Shown piece after piece: positions 1-5,214 of a stretch of DNA of 5,214 bases (position 1 is the first letter of the stretch; each line of letters starts with the position of its first letter). A program made the translations under genes and the position numbers. The notes beneath the pieces were generated by a model that had not been told where the DNA came from, did no database searches, and saw only the letters and a program-made list of their open reading frames with translations. The DNA comes from Gemmatimonadota bacterium (lineage in GTDB: Bacteria; Gemmatimonadota; Gemmatimonadetes; Gemmatimonadales; Gemmatimonadaceae): NCBI GenBank assembly GCA_003222065.1, contig QHUV01000298.1:1-5214 (forward strand), in the 5' to 3' direction.

Positions 1-569
1 TCCTCGCGCGCTTCCAGGTACTGGCGCTCGGCAATCGAGGCGTTGAGTGACTGCTGACGCGAGTCCCATAACAGCTCGCGCGGCCGAAACAAATCCTGGT
101 CCAGCTCGATCTGGAACGGCGTCGACGTCCAGGTGCGCGAGACGGCGTTGCCGGTGATGTCCACACGATCGAGCAATGAGCTCAGTTTGAGCGTGCCGCC
201 AAACCAGGGGAGCGGCTGCGCCACGGTCACGCCCATGAACGATTCGTTCTGCGTCTGCGGCGCGAACTGCGTTCCGTTCTCGGTGAGCACACCCACGAAC
301 GCGTGCCGGTAGTTCGCGACGTCGCCCTGCAGCGACACCTGTGGCAAGAGCCGCGCGTTGAAGGCGCGGTCGTGCGCCCGGGATTCGTCGCGCGCGCTCC
401 GCGCTGCGCTGGCGGCGAGCCCCTGGCGCTGCGCGAGGTTAATCGCGTCTTGCAGAGTCAGGGCGCGCGCCGGCGCCGCCGCGGGTTGTTGCGCGGGAAG
501 CGCCGCCGCCAGAAGAGCCGAGAACGCGAGCGGCAACGCGCCCCGCGCGCAGCGAGAACGTGACTGCAT
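1..569 (-). CDS. TolC-family outer-membrane efflux protein, N-terminal part (cut by the window edge)
   Basis: Outer-membrane channel component of a tripartite exporter, forming the exit duct that docks onto a periplasmic adaptor. The 189 visible codons are open from an ATG at 569 to the left edge and contain no stop; the C-terminal part lies outside the window. Residues 1-26 look like a signal peptide: a basic start, the hydrophobic run LPLAFSALLAAALPA, and likely cleavage before QQ. A Pro/Ala-rich linker follows, then ALTLQDAINLAQRQGL (about 36-51), the typical first helix of TolC repeats. Residues 70-125 carry strand-like segments, including QPLPWFGGTL, a pattern I know from TolC-like proteins of several non-proteobacterial phyla. 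The last visible part, ending ASIAERQYLEARE, is helical. The gene starts 32 nt after the permease stop on the same strand, so it is probably the third gene of the operon. I see no Shine-Dalgarno sequence. The family call is firm; the substrate is unknown. Confidence 0.88.
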   Translation of the reverse strand, partial: MQSRSRCARGALPLAFSALLAAALPAQQPAAAPARALTLQDAINLAQRQGLAASAARSARDESRAHDRAFNARLLPQVSLQGDVANYRHAFVGVLTENGTQFAPQTQNESFMGVTVAQPLPWFGGTLKLSSLLDRVDITGNAVSRTWTSTPFQIELDQDLFRPRELLWDSRQQSLNASIAERQYLEARE

Positions 570-601
570 AAGTCGTTAGGCTGGAGGAGCGAACGCCCGC
601 G

Positions 602-1978
602 CTACTCGTAGCGAAGGCAGACAACGGGATCCTGACGCGCGGCGCGCCAGGCGGGAACGATGCCGAACAAAAGGCCGACGGCGACGGATACGCCGAAGGC
701 GACCATCACCGACGCCGCCGAAACGATTGTGTGGATCCTCGCCGCGTGCTCGATGATCGCGCTGAGCACCGCACCGGTGAGGATGCCAGCGACCCCGCCG
801 GCGAGACTGATCATCACCGCTTCGCTGAGAAACTGCGCCAGCACACCCTTCTGCGTCGCCCCCACAGCGCGGCGCACGCCGATCTCGCGAATGCGCTCGA
901 GAATCGACGCGAGCATGATATTCATGATTCCGATCCCCCCGACGACGAGCGAGATCGAGGCGATGGCGCCGAGGACGATGTTGAAGATCGTCTTCGTGCG
1001 TTGCTCCTGCTTCAGCAAGAGCTCGGGCACCGTGATCTCGAAGTCGACGACCTCATTGTGGCGGCGCGTGAGCATGCGGCGCATGACATCCGCGACCTGC
1101 GGCACGGCGGCAGCCCGATCGACCTGCACGACGAGCTTGTCGAGCTGATTGTAGTTTCGCTTCTCGGCGCGCTGGTCGTCCGTTTCGGACGAATCGGCCT
1201 CGCGGTTCCCGCGCGCGGCGAGCTCCATCTCCTCCTGCGTCACCTCGGCGCGATTGCGATATCGGAGGAGCATCGTTGGCAGCGGGACGTACACGTCCAT
1301 GTTGGCGTCGCGAATGCCTAACCGCTGCGCTGTTTCGGCGGAGACTTTGCGGTCCTCGAGCACACCGATGACGGTCAGCCACTGATTCCCGACCTTGATC
1401 GTGCGGCCGAGCGGTTCGTCGGTGGTGAAGAACCGCGATTTCACACCCTGGCCGATGATGGCGACCGGCGCCGCCGCGTCGTAATTCGGCCGCGCGAAGT
1501 ACGAGCCCTGCGCCAAGCGCAGGTTCATCAGCCGCGGGTACGTCGAGTCGACGCCGACCACCTTGCCGGAGCGGTGATGTCCTTCGCGCGTCAGCACGGT
1601 GTTGACGACGACCTCGCTGCTCGTCGCGGCAACATCCGGTATGACTTCGGCGATGCTTTGGCCGTCGAGATACGTGAGGCCAGGCGTGAACCGCTTCGAT
1701 TCCTTCTTATCGTCCTTGTCGACCTTGCCTTCCTTTTGTTCGATGATCGGCGTGACGACGATATTATTGGCGCCGAGGAGGCGCATTTGCTCGAGAATCT
1801 CCTGTTCGGCGCCCTTGCCGATGGCAAGCATGGCAATGACGGACGCGACGCCGAAGAGGATGCCTAACGAGGTAAGGCCGGCGCGCAGTTTGTTATGACC
1901 CACCGCCTCGGCGGCGGTGCGGGCACTGAACGCGACGTGCTTCGCGAGCTCGCGCGCGCGGTCAACGCGGCCGGGCAT
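602..1978 (-). CDS. MacB/FtsX-type ABC transporter permease
   Basis: Inner-membrane subunit of a mechanotransmission-type ABC transporter, which couples cytoplasmic ATP hydrolysis to movement of a periplasmic domain in drug, lipid or peptide export. From the ATG at 1978 the protein has 458 residues. Visible in order are an N-terminal amphipathic stretch, membrane segment 1 (about 34-54, LTSLGILFGVASVIAMLAIG), a periplasmic core (about 55-325), then segments 2-4 (about 331-355, 385-410, 422-442). After segment 2 comes the conserved cytoplasmic stretch ERIREIGVRRAVGAT, where the ATPase normally docks. The C-terminus DPVVCLRYE is the usual family ending. No nucleotide-binding domain is fused. 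A polar, charged stretch (about 247-277) looks like an insertion in the periplasmic core. The start overlaps the adaptor's end by 17 nt, which suggests translational coupling. A GTG at 2023 would add 15 basic residues and has an AAGGG-like sequence close upstream; I prefer the ATG because the overlap is shorter. Confidence 0.92.
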   Translation of the reverse strand: MPGRVDRARELAKHVAFSARTAAEAVGHNKLRAGLTSLGILFGVASVIAMLAIGKGAEQEILEQMRLLGANNIVVTPIIEQKEGKVDKDDKKESKRFTPGLTYLDGQSIAEVIPDVAATSSEVVVNTVLTREGHHRSGKVVGVDSTYPRLMNLRLAQGSYFARPNYDAAAPVAIIGQGVKSRFFTTDEPLGRTIKVGNQWLTVIGVLEDRKVSAETAQRLGIRDANMDVYVPLPTMLLRYRNRAEVTQEEMELAARGNREADSSETDDQRAEKRNYNQLDKLVVQVDRAAAVPQVADVMRRMLTRRHNEVVDFEITVPELLLKQEQRTKTIFNIVLGAIASISLVVGGIGIMNIMLASILERIREIGVRRAVGATQKGVLAQFLSEAVMISLAGGVAGILTGAVLSAIIEHAARIHTIVSAASVMVAFGVSVAVGLLFGIVPAWRAARQDPVVCLRYE

Positions 1979-3110
1979 GCGCGGGCGATGGCGCCGGAAG
2001 GGTGACGCTCCGCGCCGTGTCACCGCCCTTCGCGGCTGGCGGGAGCGGATTGAGTCCCGGAATGAGCTCCACCTTCAGCGTCGCTCTGTCCGCCGGCGGC
2101 ACCAGCAGCACCTTGTCGCCTTTCGCCACCCCACGGCGCACGACGATCTCGTTGTCGTTCATGACCCCGGGATCGATCTGCTGCTTGACGACGTGGTTCC
2201 CGTCGCGCTTGTACACGAACGAGAGGCCGCCGTCGCTGGTGACCGCCTCGAGCGGCACAGAAAGCACGTGCGGCAACGACGCCGTCTCGATGGCGTTCGA
2301 CGTCGTCATACCGGGGCGAAGGGTTGTGTCGGCCTGCGCGATGATGATCTTGACCTCGAAAACCTTCGAGTCCTGGTTCGGCCGCTGCTCACCGACGTTC
2401 GCCACCGACGTCACCGTGCCGGCGAGCCTCTTCGTCGGATCGGCGTCGAGCGCGACGGTCACCTTTTGGCCGACGGCGATCTTGCGCACGTCGACCTCGT
2501 TGATGTAGGTGTCCGATTCCATCTGCGTGAGATCGGGGAGTGTCGCGACGGTAGGATCCCACGGTTGCCACTGAGAACCGACTCCCTTCTTTTTGCCGCT
2601 CCACTCGCGGACGTAAATCACCATACCCGGCGCGGGCGCCTTGATGATGAAGCTCGCCATGACGTCCTGAATGATCTTCAGCTGGTTGGCCTGGCGATCA
2701 CGGTCGGCGCTGACCTCCGCCATCTTCGCGACCGCCTGTTTGAGCTTCGTCTGGTAGCTGACCTTCGATTGGTCGAAGGCGCGCTGGGCCTTCTCGTAAT
2801 CGATCTCTGCCTGACGCTTGATCGTCGGCGCTTCGTATTGCGCCTGTTCCTTCGCGAGCTTCTTCTCCTCGAGTGTGTATTCCGCGGTGCGAATGTCTTC
2901 GCGTGCGGTCGCGAGGTTGAGGGCCGAATCGAGTTGCGCGCTCGTGTATTGCGCGAGTGCTTTCTGGAAATTGAGCGTGACGTCAGCCAGCTTTGCCGCC
3001 GCTGGACTCCGGTCCAACTCCGCAATCACATCTCCTTCCTTCACGAGCTGTCCCTCAGGGAAAAGCGCGAGGACGAGGAGAAGCAGCCAGCGTTTGCGGA
3101 GCTGTTCCAT
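1962..3110 (-). CDS. HlyD/MacA-type periplasmic adaptor, apparently missing part of its N-terminal region
   Basis: Periplasmic adaptor (membrane fusion protein) that should bridge the permease and the TolC-like channel. From the ATG at 3110 it has 382 residues. Residues 4-17 form a hydrophobic signal or anchor (KRWLLLLVLALF). PEGQLVKEGDVIAELDRS (18-35) is the end of the first lipoyl half. Residues 36-150 are a long charged coiled-coil hairpin. IIKAPAPGMVIYV (about 155-167) opens the second lipoyl half. A barrel domain (about 193-275) includes INEVDVRKIAVGQKV, LDADPTKRLAGTVTSVANVGEQ and LRPGMTTSN, and a membrane-proximal domain (about 280-350) includes VLSVPLEAV. A Pro/Ala-rich tail closes the protein. 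As I remember this subfamily, about 50-80 residues (first strands of the membrane-proximal and barrel domains and the first lipoyl strands) normally lie between the anchor and PEG; none are here. A TTG at 3176 would add 22 residues that do not supply them. First gene of the operon. Confidence 0.88.
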   Translation of the reverse strand: MEQLRKRWLLLLVLALFPEGQLVKEGDVIAELDRSPAAAKLADVTLNFQKALAQYTSAQLDSALNLATAREDIRTAEYTLEEKKLAKEQAQYEAPTIKRQAEIDYEKAQRAFDQSKVSYQTKLKQAVAKMAEVSADRDRQANQLKIIQDVMASFIIKAPAPGMVIYVREWSGKKKGVGSQWQPWDPTVATLPDLTQMESDTYINEVDVRKIAVGQKVTVALDADPTKRLAGTVTSVANVGEQRPNQDSKVFEVKIIIAQADTTLRPGMTTSNAIETASLPHVLSVPLEAVTSDGGLSFVYKRDGNHVVKQQIDPGVMNDNEIVVRRGVAKGDKVLLVPPADRATLKVELIPGLNPLPPAAKGGDTARSVTLPAPSPAHARPR

Positions 3111-3350
3111 GGTCTGGGAATCCGGCGAGGAGAAATGGGTGGCGCGCCGACGATGGTACGTTCGTACGGCGCCCAACGTTTTCAGCCTAGCGTCCGTCCT
3201 GCCTCACTGCAACCAGTCCTACATTAGGATTGGCTAAAGCGCAGCCGAGCCGGCCTGCAGATGTCATGCTCCGAAGGCCGCTCCGGCCTAATTGGACACG
3301 CGGTCCGGACAGATCGTTGACAGCCGTCCACCAACACCCAGCACCCACAG
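3111..3350. promoter_or_regulatory. Divergent intergenic region between the export operon and the membrane-protein gene
   Basis: This 240-nt stretch lies between two divergent starts and must hold the control region of the minus-strand operon and probably of the plus-strand gene. I find no convincing sigma-70 promoter. On the minus strand, TTGCAG (3212-3207) and TAGGCT (3189-3184) are 17 nt apart, but the -10 match is poor. On the plus strand, a perfect TTGACA (3317-3322) has no -10 element at the right spacing. Two short inverted repeats could be operator-like: gtacg-tt-cgtac (3156-3167) and aggcc-gctcc-ggcct (3275-3289). Both are short enough to arise by chance. The DNA near 3211-3240 is more AT-rich than its surroundings. 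No coding sequence in this stretch looks real. Confidence 0.5.
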
Positions 3351-4706
3351 ATGCCCGTTTTCTCGTCACGACCCTTGGAAACCGGTCCGAGCGACCCCGA
3401 GCTCGCCGCCGCCGGAATTCCCGATACGAGTCCGACCTGGGAGTTGGAGCTGCTCATCTCCGGCGCGGTGCTCTTCGCGCTCTTCCAGATCCCGCCGGTG
3501 CTCAACTCGTTCTTCGCGCATATCGAGCCGCACGCGACAACGACGATGCTGTCGGCGATTCTGCTCGTGCAGATTTACGTCAAGGCAATCGTCTACGCGC
3601 TTACCGCGTCATTCGTCGTTCATCTCGTCGCGCGGGCATATTGGGTGGGGCTCGTCGGCCTCCATTCAGTGTTTCCTAATGGCGTCAAGTGGGAAAACTT
3701 CAAGGCGGGTCCGGTGACGCTCGAGGTGTACCGCTCGCGACTCGTCTCCCTGCCGGCAATCATCGCGCGAACGGACAATTTCTGCAGCGTCATCTTCTCG
3801 TTCGCGTTCCTCCTCGTCCTACTCTTCGCGTTCACCGTCGCCGTGACCGGCGCGTACGGAGCCATCGCCTACGTCATCTCGCACGCGCTGATGGGCGGAA
3901 AGAGTGGCGAGACCGTGTTCATCGCGCTCGCCGCGCTGACGGCGCTCGTACCGGTGGCGACCTCGGTCATCGACCGACGGTTCGGAAACCGGCTGGGCCC
4001 GAAGTCGCGACGAATCCTGACGCGGATGGTGATCTTCGCCTATCGGAGCACGGCGCAGGGCATCATGAGCCCGATCTTCGTTCCACTCCTCACCAACGTT
4101 GGGCGAAAGAAGATTCTCGCAATCTTTTACTTCTCCTTATTCGGGATTCTCGTGTTCGTCATTGCGGAGCGCCTGGCGCGGACCGATCGGCTCTCAGTGA
4201 ACGGCTATGACTATTTCGGCGCCTCGGATCGATTCGGCCTGGATTATCGGTTTTATGAGAATCAGCGCGAGCGCGACGACGTTTTTCCGCGACTGCCGTC
4301 GATCCAGTCGGACATTATCACCGGGTCCTACGTGAAACTGTTCATTCCTTACTCGCCCCGACGACACAACGCTTTCATAGCGAAAGCATGCCCGTTTCTG
4401 CGTCCGATTCAGGGGCGCGGAGTGCAGCTCGGCGCCGACCCGGTGCTCGCGGACAGCGTGGCGGCACCGGTGCTCGCCTGCCTCGCGCGGATCCACGCCG
4501 TCACGCTCGACGGCGCGCCGCGCACGGACGTACAGTTTCGTTTCTACGAGCATCCGACCACGGGCATCAAGGGAATCATCACGTACATCCCCGCTGACAG
4601 TCTCGCCCGCGGCCAGCATGTGATCACCGTTCGGCAGCCGCCGCCGGAAGAGGTCACCGCATCGACGCCCGCGCCGGGGCCGTGGGTGATTCCGTTTTGG
4701 CGGTAG
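3351..4706 (+). CDS. Uncharacterised multi-pass membrane protein with a C-terminal extracytoplasmic domain
   Basis: I do not recognise a named family, and no enzymatic motif stands out. The 451-residue protein starts at the only possible ATG after an in-frame stop at 3318-3320. Hydrophobic segments lie at about 33-50 (LLISGAVLFALFQIPPVL), 65-93, 146-175, 188-206 and 254-273. Loops 104-143 and 207-253 are rich in Arg and Lys (for example DRRFGNRLGPKSRRILTR). By the positive-inside rule this gives a cytoplasmic N-terminus, five crossings and a C-terminal domain (about 275-451) outside the cytoplasm. That domain is mixed polar and aromatic: FYENQRERDD, GSYVKLFIPYSPRRHNAF, two cysteines (347 and 377), and a strand-rich end (VQFRFYEHPTTGIKGIITYI, then LARGQHVITVRQPPP) that could be a small beta-sandwich. 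Codon use matches its neighbours, which supports a native gene. It is divergent from the export operon and upstream of a beta-barrel gene. An envelope sensor or envelope-maintenance role would be a guess. Confidence 0.85.
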   Translation: MPVFSSRPLETGPSDPELAAAGIPDTSPTWELELLISGAVLFALFQIPPVLNSFFAHIEPHATTTMLSAILLVQIYVKAIVYALTASFVVHLVARAYWVGLVGLHSVFPNGVKWENFKAGPVTLEVYRSRLVSLPAIIARTDNFCSVIFSFAFLLVLLFAFTVAVTGAYGAIAYVISHALMGGKSGETVFIALAALTALVPVATSVIDRRFGNRLGPKSRRILTRMVIFAYRSTAQGIMSPIFVPLLTNVGRKKILAIFYFSLFGILVFVIAERLARTDRLSVNGYDYFGASDRFGLDYRFYENQRERDDVFPRLPSIQSDIITGSYVKLFIPYSPRRHNAFIAKACPFLRPIQGRGVQLGADPVLADSVAAPVLACLARIHAVTLDGAPRTDVQFRFYEHPTTGIKGIITYIPADSLARGQHVITVRQPPPEEVTASTPAPGPWVIPFWR

Positions 4707-4741
4707 GGTTCGGACGCTTGCGGATGCTCCGACATCGCGTC

Positions 4742-4769
4742 TTGTCAGGCGAAGTACGCGACATAAAAT
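4742..4769 (+). promoter_or_regulatory. Candidate sigma-70-type promoter for the beta-barrel gene
   Basis: TTGTCA (4742-4747) and TAAAAT (4764-4769) are separated by 16 nt. Each matches five of six consensus bases. It lies in the 105-nt gap after the membrane-protein stop at 4706 and would place the transcription start near 4776, leaving an untranslated leader of about 36 nt before the ATG at 4812. This is the best promoter-like pair seen in the window and suggests the beta-barrel gene is transcribed on its own rather than only by read-through. If the organism's main sigma factor prefers other sequences, this call weakens. Confidence 0.5.
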
Positions 4770-4811
4770 CACCGGATCTGCTGTACCACCATTCCCCTCT
4801 CATGACTTCTC

Positions 4812-5214
4812 ATGCGCATCATCGAGCGATCGGCGGCGATCTTGGCGCTGTTCGCAGTCACGGGCTCGGCCCACGCGCAGGACTCTACGCAAGTATGGTC
4901 CCTCGGCGTCGACAACCAGTCCGGCATCTACGTCGGAATCGCGCTCTCGCCGCGGTTCCGGCTCGAGCCGGAGGTCGGCCTCGTTCGCCAGCACGACAAG
5001 GCGGTGTTCACCTTTGATAACGGCTTCGGCGGGACGACCACCGTCAACGAGGACGTGACGGCCGCGTCCTATCGGGTCGGCGTTGGACTACTCTGGCAAT
5101 GGCAGCGGGTCGCCCATGTGCGGCTGTATGCGGGACCTCGTGCCGGCATAATGGTCGTACGGGCGAAGGAGCGTATTTCCGGCGGTCAAACCGGCGAGGC
5201 CTCGGCGAGCCGCA
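4812..5214 (+). CDS. Outer-membrane beta-barrel protein, N-terminal part (cut by the window edge)
   Basis: The frame is open from the ATG at 4812 to the right edge (134 full codons, no stop), so the C-terminus is missing. Residues 1-22 are a clear signal peptide: MRIIERS, the hydrophobic run AAILALFAVTGSA, and an AHA cleavage site before QD. The mature part alternates polar and non-polar residues, as in membrane beta-strands: SGIYVGIALSPRFRLEPEVGLV (about 38-59), YRVGVGLLWQWQ and VRLYAGPRAGIMVV, separated by polar turn regions (NGFGGTTTVNEDVT). This fits the broad outer-membrane beta-barrel (OmpA-like or porin-like) superfamily with strands ending in aromatic residues. No specific substrate or function can be read from it. 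An overlapping ATG at 4802 is in another frame and does not give a signal peptide. No Shine-Dalgarno sequence precedes the start. A promoter-like pair lies about 43-70 nt upstream. Confidence 0.78.
   Translation, partial: MRIIERSAAILALFAVTGSAHAQDSTQVWSLGVDNQSGIYVGIALSPRFRLEPEVGLVRQHDKAVFTFDNGFGGTTTVNEDVTAASYRVGVGLLWQWQRVAHVRLYAGPRAGIMVVRAKERISGGQTGEASASR

Noticed and set aside
660..1321. Two overlapping plus-strand open frames opposite the permease
   Set aside because: The minus strand here encodes a full-length permease with clear family motifs; these frames show only shadow composition.
577..1867. Repeated heptamer GCCTAAC (583-577 on minus; 1317-1323 and 1862-1868 on plus)
   Set aside because: Three copies are only slightly more than expected by chance, spacing and orientation are irregular, and two are inside coding sequence.
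1943..1954. Perfect 12-bp palindrome cgcgagctcgcg
   Set aside because: It lies within permease codons in a GC-rich stretch and can arise from codon bias alone; no sign of an operator role.
1917..3227. A long plus-strand open frame (436 codons) opposite the adaptor and the permease N-terminus
   Set aside because: It is antisense to two well-supported genes, its translation is Arg/His/Leu/Val-rich with no domain pattern, and long antisense frames are expected in GC-rich coding DNA.
3317..3322. Perfect TTGACA as the -35 box of the membrane-protein gene
   Set aside because: No -10-like sequence occurs at 15-19 nt spacing (AGCACC at 17 nt), and a start there would leave almost no leader before the ATG at 3351.
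3230..3679. A plus-strand open frame starting within the divergent intergenic region
   Set aside because: It overlaps the start of the membrane-protein gene in another frame, and its Arg-rich translation looks non-coding.
4710..4732. Inverted repeat tcgga/tccga after the membrane-protein stop, considered as a terminator
   Set aside because: The arms are only 5 bp with a 13-nt loop and no T-tract follows, so an intrinsic terminator is not supported.
4194..4772. A minus-strand open frame of 192 codons opposite the uncharacterised membrane protein
   Set aside because: The plus-strand frame has coherent membrane segments and topology, while the antisense product is Arg-rich and patternless.

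Overview
The window is GC-rich (roughly 60%, by eye) bacterial chromosomal DNA that looks Gram-negative. It encodes a TolC-type outer-membrane channel, a periplasmic adaptor and a beta-barrel protein with a signal peptide. The style of the proteins suggests Gemmatimonadota or a related phylum such as Acidobacteriota: the adaptor subfamily, Ala-Gln or Gln-Asp right after the signal cleavage site, and starts without Shine-Dalgarno sequences. No taxonomic marker is present, so this is inference. I see no RNA genes, insertion sequences, CRISPR arrays or phage genes.

Left half, minus strand, read from 3110 down to 1: a compact export operon. It holds an HlyD/MacA-type periplasmic adaptor (3110-1962), a MacB/FtsX-type ABC permease (1978-602, overlapping the adaptor) and, after a 32-nt gap, a TolC-family outer-membrane protein (569 to the window edge, incomplete). 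Together these would form a tripartite efflux or export machine across both membranes. Two things are odd. The ATPase expected in such a machine is not among the three genes. The adaptor also runs straight from its N-terminal hydrophobic segment into the middle of its lipoyl domain, as if some 50-80 residues had been lost in frame.

Middle: a 240-nt divergent intergenic region (3111-3350) separates the operon from the plus-strand genes and must hold control signals for at least the operon.

Right half, plus strand: a 451-residue multi-pass membrane protein of unknown function (3351-4706), with about five membrane segments and a C-terminal domain of about 175 residues predicted outside the cytoplasm. 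It is followed by a 105-nt gap with the best promoter-like sequence in the window. Last is the 5' part of a secreted outer-membrane beta-barrel protein (4812 to the window edge). All three regions concern the cell envelope, but nothing in the sequence ties the plus-strand genes to the exporter beyond proximity.

I do not see a clear new biological system. The most interesting leads are the shortened adaptor, the missing ATPase and the uncharacterised membrane protein.
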